Assembly (NCBI GenBank): GCA_038373865.1
Contig: JAXGGA010001671.1
Location: 80,161 to 144,160 of the forward strand
Origin: Uloborus plumipes
Lineage: Eukaryota; Arthropoda; Arachnida; Araneae; Uloboridae
DNA length: 64,000 nucleotides
Reading direction: 5' to 3'
Shown piece by piece: positions 10,301-25,300 of this stretch. Below the pieces are notes generated by a model. That model did no database searches. It was not told where the DNA came from and saw nothing but the letters and a program-made list of their open reading frames with translations. The translations under genes were made by a program, and so were the position numbers. Numbering within the stretch: the stretch's first letter is position 1; each line of letters starts with the position of its first letter.

Positions 10301-13300
10301 CTATTATAAATAAAATGCGTTTTCAGTTTGGTTTGTCGGGTACGACTGTTAGGGACATATTTGTAGTTAAACAAAATCGTAAATTACCCCTAAAATTTTC
10401 CTAAAATTTTGTCAAAATGTTCCTAAAATTCCCCTAAAATTTTGAAAAAGTCTACTGCGAGCCCTGAATATATAATATATAAATATATATATTATGTAAT
10501 AATATAATATTTAAAAATGGATGTATGTATATTTGTATGTCTGCTCCTTATACAAATCAAGTTTTCGTCGGATTTTCATCAAACTTGGAACAGAGGTTCC
10601 TCGATGCACTCTTTATATCACTCAATTAGATATATCTTTTGCCTCCTGAAAAACATCAACCGTATGATATCGATGTCAATTATAGAAATTTTTTTAGTGA
10701 GATAGATACTGCAACTGTTGATTAACTTTTTAACATATATTTATCGCATATTTTTATGGAACTTTTTTGTTGAAATGTAAAACATCGTTATCGAAAAAAA
10801 TTTCTGTAGTAAAACAAAAACAGCGATGATTAAAAATCGCTGACCGTAAATCATCAATCATCGGCAGTAATTAAAAAAAAAAAAACTATTTTAATGCGAT
10901 AGATTTTGCAACTGTTAAAGATTAATCTTTTTTCTTGCATATTTTTGTTGCTTTTTGCTGAAGTGTAAAACAGACATCGAAAGTTAAAAAAAAACATCGA
11001 AGGCAAAACAGTGATCATTAAAAGACATGGACCAACCTTAAAGCATCCATGGTAACTATCAAAAACGTCTTTTAACGAGATCGATAGTGTAACGACTGAT
11101 TAAAGATATAACTTTTGGCCGCATATCTTGATGATTTCTTTTTTTTTTTGCTGAAATATAAAACATTTACACAAAGAATAATAATGAAACAAATAAAATT
11201 TTTAAAAAATGGCAAAAAACAAATAAGAAATGTTTTAGAAACATCGAGAGCGAAACATCGATAATAATCATAGAAAATGTTTTCAATGAGATTAATACTG
11301 AAACTTCTGATTAAGGATGAAAACTTTTTAATATGTCTGCATATCGCATATTTTTATCAAGCTTTTTTTGCTGGATTATAAAACATCGACATCGGAAAAA
11401 ACATCGAACCCAAAACATCGATGTTGGGAAAACATCGACCCTCAAACATCGATGTTTCCAAAACATCGACATCGATGTTTCCAAAACACCGACATCGATG
11501 TCGCAGCCCTAATACGCGAGTATATACGGTAATTAGTATTTACAACATCATCATCTCACAGTGACGTTCTATGTTCACAATGTCTATGTTCAAACCTGCC
11601 ATTTTGAATTTTTCCAGGGTGGGCGAGGAGTCACAGGGTCATATTCAATGCAAATTATACCGAGAAACAACCAAAGCAACAATTATTTATTTGTAAATGC
11701 ATTCATTTCTATAAATCAGAGGGGGGAGGGGCAATTTTATCCTCCTAAACCCACAATATGACTGGCCTAACTATCTTACTACTGTTTTGAGGTTTAAATG
11801 TCTGATTGTTGCTCTGAGATGAGATGGAAACATAGTTTATAACTCGTATTAAACTATAGGTAACCCAATGATGAAAATTTCATTAACCCTCCTGGCGGCA
11901 AGCCCGAGTATACTCGTGCTGCTCTAGGGAGTTTAACATTGAGTAGGCATGTCCCGCAGCTAGGAGGGTTAAGGTAGTAGTCTGGTAACTTGAATTCAAA
12001 AAATCGAAAAATTTTTTTTCGCTTGATTTGAAAGTACACTGTCTTGAGAATATACTGTGAAAATGGCAGACATAAATTCGAAATATTTCGGGAGTTATAA
12101 CGAGTTTCCTAGAGCGCCTCGGAGTTTGCTGTTAAACTTTAAACGCGTTTTTCTCAAAACACTGTTTTTCTACTAAACCGATTGCTTTCAAATTTTAACA
12201 GGCTGTTCTACACACTTATAGTTCTCGTCGGAACTAACCATAATTTTTTTCACCCCTAACTTTTTATTTTACAACCCTTTCTTTGCTAAAATAAAAGGAC
12301 TTTTTTTTCTAAGTCCGCCATTTTGTTATTTACCCTTGAAATTTAACTTCAGTAGTTCCGACCAGAATGAGATGTCTATAGATTAAGAATAATCAAGAAT
12401 ATTTGATTTCAAATAACATCAAGAGCCAAAATCACCAGGGCCACCAACGTGCATTTTTTTTTTTTTTTTTTTTTTGAAGTTCCAACTTAGAGTGACAATA
12501 AAAATAGTAATAAACTACTAAATTTTTTCAAATAAATTTTTTTTTTACATTTTCAATGTGTAAATAAAATCACTCTTAATATTCAAGATAATTCATTTTT
12601 ATTTTCCTATAAAAACCACCCTCCACAAAAGTCATGAAAATAGGCATAAGTTACCAGACTACTACCTTAAATAGTAAACTCATTAAATTCAATTAATTTC
12701 TTCACAAGAATTAGAATACGTATTTGTTTTTCCAAAACTAAGTTGCAAAAACAATTTTTGAAACATTGTTTTCAACTTTATTTCAAGTTTTTTTAATTTT
12801 TTTTCTCAAGAATTATTTTAAAATATTTTAATTACTTAATGAACCAATGAAATTTTAAATTAATTTTCTGATTTTAATCTCTCAATTGTAGTTTGTCAAA
12901 ATTATACTGTTTTTTAGTAATTTTTTTGATAACCAGCATTTTTTCTAGTTTTTTCCATTTTTGCTGTTTTTTTCCAGTTTTTGCCACTGTCCCGGCAAAA
13001 ATACCATTTAGCCGGCAAAAAAAAAATGCCCAACCCTACTTGACATGACATTTTTCCTCCAGATAGATCCCGTGCAGAGCCGGGCCAAGTAACTAGTAAA
13101 CAATAAAATAAGCTAATTTTCGATAACATGAGTTAAATTAACTTACAACTGCCTGAAGCATTAAAGTATATAATAGATGTAAATGGTTTGAAATTTCAAA
13201 CAACTTTGACTTAGTTGCTGTAATGCCTCCCTTCATTCGCAGGTGTAAAAGAAACTCTGCCATTGAGTTTAAACCTTATGGCTTCCAGGGGTCTGTCCAG

Positions 13301-16300
13301 GATTTTTTACAAGGTCCGTTTCTTGTGAAAAACTAAATAATTTTGTGAAAAATCACATAATTTTATGAAAATCAAACAATTTTTGAGAAAAAAAAAGGAA
13401 AAAAAATTTTTTTTTTTAAATTTCCTAAAAAATAAATTTCATTTATTTTCCTCTTAAAACGGCGTATTTCACACCAAAAATGCGAAAAATCCGATTCCTG
13501 TAGCGGATGCAAGAGATTGCAGTTTTCAAAGTGATGGCATCAAAAGCATAAAAACGGCATATAAACCAGTTCATTTTGGTTAAAAAAATTTTACAACTGC
13601 ATTTTAAAAGTCCATGATGAACAAAATAACAATTTCTGTTAACACAATTAATACAAGAATAAAATGAAACGATCCATTCATCCATTCAGTGTTTAATATT
13701 TAGACTCCTAAAAAGCAGTTAATTTTGCTTTCAAACTTTAAAATAATGATTTAAACAAAAAATAAAACGAATTTTCATTTATTGCGTCCTAATAAAGAGT
13801 AATTAGCTAAAAAAATAAGTAAAATTTGATTTTCATGTTGGATGCAGAGATGGCATTTTTCAAAATGAAAACATCATAAGTATAAAAACGGTAAATAAAA
13901 TAATTTATTAAAGTCAAATATTTCATCGGGTTTATCTGATGAATATCTTTCATAATCACCGACATATTCGCCAAAAATTTGGAGGAAAAAATACGAAAGT
14001 AGGGAGACATAGCAAAACAGAAATACCGAACTTCCAATATTAACAGAGGAAAAATACATTAAGTATTAATGAAGATAACCAAAACACCACCCTTGTAGGC
14101 ATCAAAAAAAATTAATAATAATTTTCTGCCAAAATAAGGTCAAAAGGTCGCACCAAAGACGTCATATGGCGATAATTTTAAATAGCTGGTCACTCTATCA
14201 GAAGCAATCCCATTTTTTCTCCAACCTAGCTATCTGTTTGCAGTTCTAAGTTCATTGCAATTATTATTGCTACTAAGATAATTGCAGTTATTATTAATTC
14301 TTTTTTGTTTAAATCAAGAGCAGGGTGAAAAATGCTTACTCTGCATTTCCAGAGAAATCTATAACAGCAACATTGCAGCAAGCCATTTTGATTTGCATAT
14401 GATGAAACTAACAAGCAGAACTATTAAATCAAAAGGACTACCTTTATTAAGTTGTTAATTTCTTTAAAAGAAGCCAGAGCATAGCACACAGGAAGTGTGG
14501 CTACTTTTTTTTTTTCGCAAAAGTGCCGAATAAGCGATTCCCTTCTTTAACTTCAGAAAAGGCCCAAAAAATGATGGGCTTTTATACAAAAATATGCTAT
14601 GATTCCAGATTTGCTTCTTGAATGGATAATGGATGAAATGTCCGTTTCGTTTGATCAGCATTTGTGAAAGGTCTGTTTTACTTGATAGTATTTTTGTAAT
14701 GGGTCCGTTTTGCTCGATCGTATTTTTGTTAAGGGTCCGTTTTGCTTGATCGTATTTTTGTGAAGGGTCCGTTAAAGGACCCGAATTTCCTCTGGCCAGA
14801 TCCCTGGCTTCATACATTTGGTTTGAAAAAGGTTATAAATTAAAATCATAGAAGTATTTGGTTAGAAATAAATTGAAATAAAAACAACCAATTTACCAGT
14901 TTTTCATAAACCATGTTAACAAAGTCATCATTTGATAAAGACGAAGCCATTCTTCTGAGTTCATCATGTGAATATCCAACTTCCAATCCAGGAATGTTCC
15001 TGCAAAAAATCAACTAATGTATAAAGACAAAAACAGAATTGACCAATTTAAAAATGAAATTGACAAAAACATGCCGACTACAAGTGGTAACTAATTGGTT
15101 TAATTATGTGCTTATATGTGCCCTTAAATTTTCAATGAAACAAAATAAGACTTATCATATCACTTGACCAAAAAGGTGCTAAAAATACAATAGTCTCTGC
15201 TTAACGTAATGGCTGTTTTTATGATCAACTACTTATTGTTATCTGGTCAATCTCCATACCCTCTATTCATTTGTATGTTGAAAGTATTGCTTCACTTTAA
15301 CATTTTTCAAATTGATTAAAAAAATGATTAAAAAATCTTTCAGATATGACATCTGAAGAGTTCATAGCACTAAAACTGATCCAAATAGCCCTATAGCTTT
15401 ACACATTAACCTAACACAAATCTAATCAGAAGTTTGCCGGATTGTTATAGTATACGGTGTTACTGACGTCAAATGCCTTGATGTTCATCCACCTCCTAAT
15501 AACTGTTGAAACAAGGAAAAAAATTGAATTTTTAAAATGACCTATAACAGCTCTATACAATGAATATTATTAATAATTATCAATACAATCATGGAATACT
15601 TGGAGTAATGAAATTGTTTTCATAGGTGCGAGCAAGTATACCAAAAAATACTACCAAAAAACATAACCTGAATTCCTGAATATAACTGGAGCACAATCAC
15701 CCTAAAAATTAATTCCTACCCTTACCCTACCTCCCTCTCCCCGCCTCTCTTCCTTGAACATTAAAATGTACAGTTAGCGTGAAGATGAAGTGAAAGTCAA
15801 ACTGTGGTTGACTAATTTATGGGCTGGACAACATCACAGAGCACTGAACTGCAAAGATAGCTAATGTTCGAATTCCTTTGTCTTCGAGAGTGACGTCCAA
15901 TGTGTCACTAACACTGTTTTAAATGCATTATAGTAAAAAGATAACTGATTCAGTTATTTTAAAAGAAAAACAAGTTTTTCTGAAAATACCGATTTCAGGT
16001 ATTTTCGAAGATGAAAATACCGGAACACAATCTCCCCCGATACTAATTGCTCAAGGTCAACAATTTTGCTCAGAATTTATTTGAACTCATTCGAAAAAAA
16101 GCAATGATTAGCTCTTGTATTGGAAATTTTATTTGCAGAATATTTAATAGTAAAATTATTGCCCAACAGCAATTAACTGATAACATAAAACATGCAATAC
16201 ACTGCCGACTCGGTTATTCCATCCATGGACTGCAGTTTCGTGCTTTTAGCACTTGCCAGCATGGAATAGGAAAGTAACTGAGCTTGAGGTAGAAATCCTC

Positions 16301-19300
16301 TTAAAGAAGCAAAGAGAGCCAAAAAAAAAAATCCTGGTAGCTAATGCAAAATTAGAATACCAACGAGATATGCTGGTGTTCTAATTTCGCATTAGCTACC
16401 AGTTTTTTTGGTTCCCTTTTTTTCTTTTAGAGGATTTCTGCCTCCAGCTCGGTTACTTTCTTATTCCATGATGACGAGTGCTCATTCCATGAATACGGGT
16501 GGATATGTCCCCAATTTCCTGAGAAACTCTACTGTTATCGAAACCCTTGTGCCCTCATGATCACACATTAAACGAAGACTGCTGTAAACACAAAAACAAA
16601 ATTGCAAAAATTCAACTAACAAACAATACCAGAAATGGTTTATATTTTATAATATTTTACCACAAACCTTTGAGCATTTTTTAGAATCATATTATCAAGA
16701 CGCATATGCCGAGGAGCGTATTCGTTTTCATAGATAGTACCACTAAATGGAAAAAGAAAGATAAATCAGTACTACCTTTAAGCATTAACTTCTGAAAGTG
16801 TTTATTTAATATAACCTTTTTTACTGGTAGACAAATGCAGAGAATTCATATTAAAAAGTCTTCTGTACTAAGAAAAAGGTCTCTCATGATAAAATAATAG
16901 TAGCAAATGGCACAAATAACAAAAATACATTTTTAAAAATCTACTTTAATGTAAAAATCGAAAAAACGTCTAAAAGCACAAATGGGTCGAATTAAAATTG
17001 GCAAACATGTTTCAAAGACATAAAACCTCCTTCTTCAGTGCCAAGCAAGAAATGGAAAGAACCAAAGTATCGGGAGAGTTTAAATAGGAAAGGAGCAAAA
17101 GCTGGGCCAATCAGGTGTCAACGTGTGCCGAGCTCGGATTTGGCGTTGCGTTGTCAGAAAATTTAAAAGCATGAAGTAAAATTGGCGAGATGTGTGGAAC
17201 TGCAAAGGATTCGTTACAAATATTACTTAAATTTTTGTGAACATGAAAGACTTATAAGAAATCTAAATCACCAACAGTTGAAGGTCTGCAAATAATTTTA
17301 GCTTCGGAGAAAACAAATCTATGGCCTGTGTCCCAACAGTGTTTCGCAATTGAGGATTTTGAAATTTCTTTCTTTTTAACATAATTTTCGTAACAAGTTC
17401 GATTTTCATGTCATTTACAGACCCATCAACAAACTAACTTTTTCTAAATTAAAAGACCCTATCCAACCATTTGATCAGTGGGGCATTTATCGAATAAACT
17501 GTGAATGTCAAATTGGATACGTCAGACAGACCCGACGGGCGCTAAAATTCAGGTTAAAGGAACACGAAAATTATGTTAAAAAGAAAGAACTTTCAAAATC
17601 CTCAATTGCGAAACACTGTTGGGACACAGGCCACAGATTTGTTTTCTCCGAAGCTAAAATTATTTGCAGACCTTCAACTGTTGGTGAGTTAGATTTCTTA
17701 AAAGCCTTTCATGTTCACAAAAATTTAAGTAATATTTGTAACGAATCCTTTGCAGTTCCACACATCTCGCCAATTTTACTTCATGCTTTTAAATTTTCTG
17801 ACAACGCAACGCCAAATCCGAGCTCGGCACATGCTGACACCTGATTGGCCTAGCTTTTGCTCCTTTCCTATTTAAACTCTCCCGATACTTTGGTTCTTTC
17901 CATTTCTTGCTTGGCACTGAAGAAGGAGGCTTTATGCCTTTGAAACATGTTTGCCAATTTTAATTTGACCCATTTGTGCTTTTAGACGTTGTTTTTTCGA
18001 TTTTTACTTATTTTTGCACAAAGTGAACTGTTTTTAATACTTTAATGCTGATTGATGATACAATTCTTATGTACATTTAGGGTTGGCAAGTTTTTGCCAA
18101 AGTGGTAAAAATAGTCAACTTTATTGAAGAAAATGTTCCTAACTTTTTACTATTTTTTATTTTAAAGTTTTTTTTTATTTTTTAACTGAGAATATTCATT
18201 GCATCATTCACCCTACTCTATCAGAAAAAGGCTTCTTTGGTAGATACTTTTATAGAGTGAAGGTGAGAGCAAACAACTATAAAATAAGTCACTGGCTTTG
18301 GTTTAAAAGTTTTAACAGGGATATAGCAAAGGGACCCGCTCCAGGGTCCCCCATACCTAAAACAACCTGTGGTTGTTTTAGGTAAACTGTGGTTGTGGTC
18401 CCCAGGATGGGGCCATGAAGAGCACTCTGTTCTTTTGATTCAGACCAAGGGCCGAGCAAACCCCTGGTCCAGTACACCCAGAGGTATCGTTTCACTTGGA
18501 GGACTTTGTGACCACGACCCGTATTTAACGTCGCCCAGCCACTATTAGTAACGAAAGTGGTTCATTGATCGGCTGGGATCGAAACCGGGACCCTCTGATC
18601 ATGAGTCTGACGCCTTACCCATCAGGTCACCACAGCCCAGTGAAGGGGATTGGGGGTCAATGCCTAAAACTCATTTTTTTACACATATATTGCCAGAGGT
18701 AAAGACTATTATGACCACCTCATAGCAGGTAGATGCTCGCTGCACTAGCGGTTGTAACTAAGAACAAACTCTTATACCTTTCAGTTAGTTTTTAACAGGG
18801 AAGTCATGCCAGATCTCCTATACTATAAGGCAATATAAATTAATAGAGATACAAACTATAATTAGTATTTACAACATCATTTCACAGTGACAGTAGGCTA
18901 TGTTCAGACCTGCCATTTTGAATTTTTCCAGGGAGGAGGAGGGGTCACAGGGTCATATTCAATGTAAATTATGCCGAAAAGCAACCAAAGCAACGACCAT
19001 CTATTTGTAAACGCATTCATTTCTCTAAATCAGAGGGGAAGGGGCAATTTTCTCCTCCTGATCCCACAATATGACTGGTCTGGCTATCTTACTACTATTC
19101 TAATGCTTAAATGTCTGATTGTTGCTCTGAGATGATGCAATGAAATCAGTATAACTCACATTAAACTATTGGTTACCAATGATAAAAAGTTTATAAAATA
19201 GTAAACTCATCAAATTCAATGAAATTGCTTGCACTAAAATTAGAATGCATACTTGTTTTTCCAAAACTGAATAGCAAAAACAAGTTTTGAACCATTTTTT

Positions 19301-22300
19301 TCGTTTTTTTTTTTCTCAAGAATTATTTTAAAACTAGCTGCCAAGGCAGCTAGATTAGCTTCCTGCGGCATGTTGATGCATAACGTGCCCCCTCTCAAAC
19401 TTTTACCTCATTCTGATGTTATATTATTTGGTATAATTTAATGTTCATTAGATTTCAAGACATACCACGCACGTGACCCGGCGTTGCACGGGCACTTCGT
19501 GCCTTGAAAGTAGTGAGGAAAATTTCAAGAAACTACTCCCCGCCAAGGCGGCTCGCTAACAGGAGCTTCACGCCTTCACTTTTTTTCTGCTTCAAAAAAA
19601 AAAATCATTCGAATTAATGAGATGCTTCGCGCCTTCAAAATGGTGAGGAAAGTTACAGCAAGTTCTGCTCGCTCAAGGGAAAGAAGCAGACATAGATACT
19701 CAATTTGTAATATAAGTAGATGGCTTTTCAACAAATGAATGTTTCAAAATATTACAAGTAGCTAGCGATAAAAATACTACATAAGTGGCCCGCTTATGAG
19801 TTTCGTGTCTGATTTAGTTAAGCCTTCCTTCAAAATTCTCATTATCATTGTTATTACTGTTTCATAGCAACCACGTTTTGCAATGCAACAATGGATTTTA
19901 TATTTAATCATTTATTAGACTTAATCGCTTTAAATTTAACTACTTACTAATTGATATCTTCGCTAATTAAACTCGTTTAATTATATAAATTGAAACTAAT
20001 GAAGCCTGAAAAATTACCTATCTATCGGTACCTGGTTCGACTTTCAGTTCATTAGCCTTCAGGAGAACGAAGCGTGACATAGATAGAAAGAAAGATAGAA
20101 AAATACTCAGTTTTTAATATAAGTAGATATTTTAATTATTTAATTAATCTCAATGAAATTTTAAATTAATTTTTTGATTTAATTCTCAATTGTATTATGT
20201 GTGCAAAATTATTTTGCTTTTAGTATATTCTTCTCCCTTTATTAAAATTTCATGTAATGCTGCTAAATGTCTTTATTTTCTTTAATTTTTCTGTATAGTG
20301 TTTCATAATTTTGTTGATATTAAAAGTGATTAGAATCATATGTATTTGCTTTGAATCCGATTTAACATCATAGTTTTTTGGTAAAACTTTACTTTAAACG
20401 TGTTTTTGTATTTTAAAAAACTTAAAGGTAAGTTATTCATAAATATTAATTAATTAATAACTAAAGTTTCTATTTTTTTTTTTAAATCCGATTCAAATAA
20501 AAAAAATACGATTTTTTTTATTTTAAAAAAAAAATCATTGATTTCTTTACACCCTGCTTCAACCATCACTTATTGTTAAAAAAAACTTTCAAAATATAAT
20601 GATCAGTGAAATAAAGTGAAATGTTATTTAGTGTAGGAGGAAATATATAGGAACCAGCAAGAAATAGTTGATGTCCTGACAATACTCATGTTTTTGAATT
20701 ATGATTTAAATATACTTGATTTAATTCTTTATAATAGTTACATGAATGTCAGCTGCGAGAATTAATTTCAATATAAGTTTTACATGCACTGTTAAGCATT
20801 ATTTAAGGCTGTACTTTCACGCTACAGTTATACTTACATTGCAAAAATTAAATTCATTTATTGTTAATAAATTTATTTAACCTTGTTTCTTGCTCAAAAA
20901 ATATTCAAAGAATTAAAAATTATTAAAAACTATTTTCCCTGCCCACTAATCAGCGAAGACAATCTTTTTTCCTTATCAAAATTTGGTCGATTATGAAGAA
21001 TCAACACGGCGGCGGATTATGGCTGATTGATCAGTGCATCCCTAATCCAAATATAAAATATTTTTACTAACTGCAGATTCGCATCGCTACATGCTGGAAA
21101 TATTATCTAATCTATACATACAAAATGCAATACTTACTTAGTCACAGGGGCATTAACGGCTCCTTCAAACGGATTATTCAAATGATTGCCATTGTTATAG
21201 AAGACTTGCGAAGCAGAGTTCGTAGGTTTATCCCCAGTTGACATGAAAATGGTTGAATTGCTAGACGTAGCAGGCGCTAAAGAATGCTGCACAGGACTGC
21301 GATGTAATACATTAAAGCTAGGGCTCCTAATCTCAGTCTGGCAGCTATGACTTTGGGATTCTTCAACAGAGCGATGAGCATGAGAATGTTCACGTTGTGA
21401 GGAGCTGGAACTGCTAGAGGAACTGGGAGATCTAGTTTGACGCTTTTTACGAGATTTTTCAGAATGTTTTGTTTTCTTCTCTCTGTTCCTCATTTTAATG
21501 GCAGGAGAAGGTTCACGGCGTTTACGGAGGGGCGAGTGAGAACGTTCACGATATCTTGGTGATGGAGAGGGTGAACGCTCGCGGTATCGCCGAGGTGGCG
21601 TGCGAGAACGCTCACGGTATCTCCGGGGAGGTGATGGTGAACGTTCCCGGTATTTACGAGGAGGTGACGGCGAACGTCCAATGTATCTTCTAGGAGGTGA
21701 AGGGGTGTAGTTTCGATAGCGTTGAGACGAAGTAGAACGTAATTGTTGTCCAAATGGTGAAACTGACCGTCTATAGTTTGATGCAGCATTCATCTCGGAT
21801 CTTGACAAGAACTCCCCAAACGACCTTGCTTGCAAATCATGAGGGTAACTGAAACATAGTTGATAATAAGTCAAGATGGAGTTGGTGGTGAACATAAGCA
21901 ATGTTATAATTTAAAAAAAGAATAAATGCTGCAAACCCTAAAATAATACAGAACAAATAGGTTCCAAGAATATCCATTAGGTTAAAACAAATGATCCTGA
22001 CACAAAGTTCAGAATATTTGCTGAAAAAAAAACTAAAAAAAAATACATAAAAACTTATTTCAAAGTTCTAAATAACTGAATTTTAAGTAAAAATCACAAA
22101 ATGAAAAAAAGGATTTTTTTTTTGTTGTTGTTTTGTTTTTAGTCCCTTTATTCAGCTTCAATTTAACGAATTATTTCTTCAGCATTGCTCACTACAGTGA
22201 AATGAGGTTTTATTTCCGTAAGATATCTCATAGGGCATGCTTGGGACAAACTTTGTCGCTAGCTGGCGCATCCTTTACAATTGGTATTCTTTAAATCTGG

Positions 22301-25300
22301 TTATTCGATTAACGTGTTACAGCTCACGCGATGAGGAAGATATTTTTTTACCAAAGCTAAATCCATTTTAAGTTAATGTCTTATAGGTAAAAAGTTTACT
22401 GTTTCAACATTAAAATATAAACTAAAACTTAAAACAGCGTTAAAGTTTTAACTTAAAGTTAAAACAGCGGTCTAAATCGGCATTAATTGCCTGGAAGTAG
22501 ATTGTATTTTAAATGATTAAATCCATCAATTTAAGAAAAAAAAGCAATCAATTAAAAAAAAAGTTCAATAATTCTGCAACTTGCGTACCCAGTAGCAGAA
22601 ATTGCGAGACGTCAGACGTACGTCGCAGATTTTTCATCACTCTGCAGATAATTTTTAAAGGAAAGAGAAATAAAGAAAGAAAGGGGGGGGGGGGAAATCA
22701 AATACAGCTCAATGAAAAATGAGAGAAAATAAATGTCTTTGGTGAGCCAGAGAGTAATGCTCTTCATCTTCAAAAAAAAAAAAAAAAAAAAGCAGAAATT
22801 ATCCAATGTTTTGTACCTTCATTATACATTTTTAAAATCCTTCCCTAACAGATTGGTCGCCAGATTAGCTGACCGAAGCTGAAAATCAAAAATAATGGAA
22901 AGATATTTTGTGATTGGTGTACTTGCGATTCTTCTACTCATGCAGAAAACATTTATGTTTGGGGGGGGAGGGGGCTAGCTCCTTACTTGTAGTAAATGTA
23001 AAGAATCGTAGATTCGCTGTTAGGTCAACTATTTGTGCTTTCAAAAATAACATTTGTTTGAGTTGTAGTGCTCACTAAAAGAGTTAAATAAAATGACTCT
23101 TTTCCCCTTTGGGGGTGGGTGATCTTTTTTTTTTTCCTATTATGATGGCTGTTTTTAAAGCTTGCGCCAAGCATGCCAATGGATATCCGCTTTTTCTTCA
23201 GTTTCATTTTTTCCCGATTTTTCGCGGCCAAATTTTTCGCTTTTCTCCTGCAGTTTTAATTCAAAAGAGAATTCAACTTTTAAAGTTAAAATAACTTCTT
23301 TTAAAAATGAAATAAATTCATACTAAAAATTAGAAAAAAAAGGGGGCGCAAGAGGTTTGGGGGCGCCCGATCCAGAAAAATAGCACTAAAGGTTACACGG
23401 GAAAAATATTTTTTACATTTTAATAGGGCGTGGGGAGCGCACTTACAAATCTTGCTGGGGGGCGCACCTTAGTCTATGTACGCTACTGCTAAAACCATAT
23501 TTGTTTTGAAGCATCAAGCCTGTGCTTCCCCAAAAATCGTACGGCCTGTTTGAGACTTCAATCCTATTACATCCTGTAATTATTTGATTTATTTTGGAAG
23601 GTGGAAATTGCGTAGGAAAGAAGTACGCACCCTGTTGTAAAATGTTTGCGTATTACATGAAAACTTAAAATAAAACTAATAAAAATGCTGCAGATTATTT
23701 CCAACTGACCAAATCAGTGTCGCAGACTGGCTAGAAAGTTTCTGCTTCTGGGCTTGCGTAAAATATTCAAACTTTCAAGTTTATTATTTTCTCAATAGAG
23801 ACAACAATTATTTTGAAATTATTATTTATTTTTTAAAAATATTAATTGATTTATTTATTTTGAGGTTCAAACCAAAACTCAAACATTTCAAACTGAAATG
23901 CATGCGTATGTTGCAGTCTATTTTCCTGCTGAATGTACGTTTCTCTAGTTGATGGTCAAAATGTATTGTGTAATTGAGTGTAAAAGGTTACCATATTTCT
24001 TTATAAAAAAAAAATTAACATGCACACATCGAACAGTGCGTGCTATTAATGTCTATTAAAATTTTTTTAATCCAAATTATTACTCTTTTTTCCAATGAAT
24101 TGTTTGAAATTTGACAATAGATGACAGATTGAATATAAATTCTTATTAATTAGAATATTTTTAATAAAAATAAATTATTTAAAGCAGTCGCTAGCTAAAA
24201 AGTACTTGGCAAAGGGACATATTTCACCGAAGCACAAATATAATGTTGTAGTCTCATACCTATATTCTGTACCTCAGAACCAGACTAACGTAAGTATAAA
24301 AATGGCGATTTTCAGTTTATTAGTGCATTCTATGTAGAATCTTACACCACACTGCGCCACGATAATGCAATTTTTTAAAATTAATTTCTTTATAAGTTAA
24401 CCAGTGTTATAAGAGCGTAAGTCCCAACCTTTGTCCGAGCCAGACAAACGTAAGTCCACTTTCTACCAAATGACTCCGAATCATTCTGCCGTGGGCAGTA
24501 ATTGCAAATTTTTCGATTTTAATTTTTTTGCATTTTTGAAATCTATGTTCCATTAGTTTTATGGTACAAACATCTTTTCTTGGTTTCCGATAAAAAAATA
24601 CTGTTTTTAACCAATGGTAATTAGCAGTATCTGCGCTTTTCGTTACTTTGGGCAGGTAAACGGCAGTATCTGCATGTCTGCAGGATGAACGTAATTAGAA
24701 TCACTGTGCAAAACTTGCATCATGCAGCAAAAACCGTTTTCCTTTGTACCTAAACTGAGCGAAAGTAGGGGTGCCCTAATGGGAGGTCATTGGTTGCATT
24801 TCAATGTTCCCACGGGGGTGTTTTCTTCCTTTTTGGGGTGAATCAGTGTTTTTAATATCAATGAAGACTTAAGTGATATGAATTGGCGCTACTACTCGGA
24901 GATATATCGCCAAGCTTTTGGTCGCCAAGTGCTTGTGGCGCAACATTTTGGTGACATATCGCCAAATTGGCGACAAATTTGGGGAAAAAATTTATTTTAC
25001 GAGTTTGGGTTCAATTTGATAGTCATAAAATGCCTTATCATAAAAGTATTCTCATCCCCTCGTCTAAATACAAATGATAAAACTTACGTGTTGGTGTTTT
25101 TACCGCTAAGTTTTGAACACACAGCTTAATGAAAACGATCCGCCAATTTGGATTCGTTCTAAGTCTACGGCGAGAACGCTGCTGTGACGTCATAGGCCGT
25201 GACGTAGTTTTTCCCGCGTATTGAACACCTTGGAATGTTCTAGAACGATCACAAAGCAGATGATCGCGCGCTCCGCCTTACAGGGCATGCGCTGTAGACG

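Larger units (their letters stand above)
8019..10466. mobile_element. 2.4-kb hAT-like non-autonomous element containing two MITEs
   Basis: The ends are CAGGGCTCGCA and TGCGAGCCCTG. Both subterminal regions carry clustered CCTAAAATT words in mirror orientation (8034-8112 and 10386-10444), a layout typical of transposase-binding subterminal repeats. The flanks are low-complexity TA, so the duplication cannot be judged. It contains the MITEs at 9651-9826 and 10014-10234. No transposase ORF. Confidence 0.65.
11534..12800. repeat. Dispersed repeat copy 1, split by TTAA-bounded insertions
   Basis: From 'taattagtatttacaacatc' this copy matches the copy at 18862-19300 up to about 11882. It resumes at 12671 ('atagtaaactcattaaattc') and continues to about 12800. 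The gap is filled exactly by the two TTAA-bounded elements at 11887-12666, so the second copy serves as the unoccupied site. Its class is unknown and it is non-coding. Confidence 0.8.

Noticed and set aside
18577..18638. Functional tRNA gene on the minus strand
   Set aside because: A and B boxes are present but no acceptor stem or cloverleaf closes, and a non-tRNA body follows; called a SINE.
21135..21137. In-frame TAA as the end of the RS protein
   Set aside because: It lies inside a perfect GTAAGTATT donor, and the phase-2 join to 16742 keeps the frame open.
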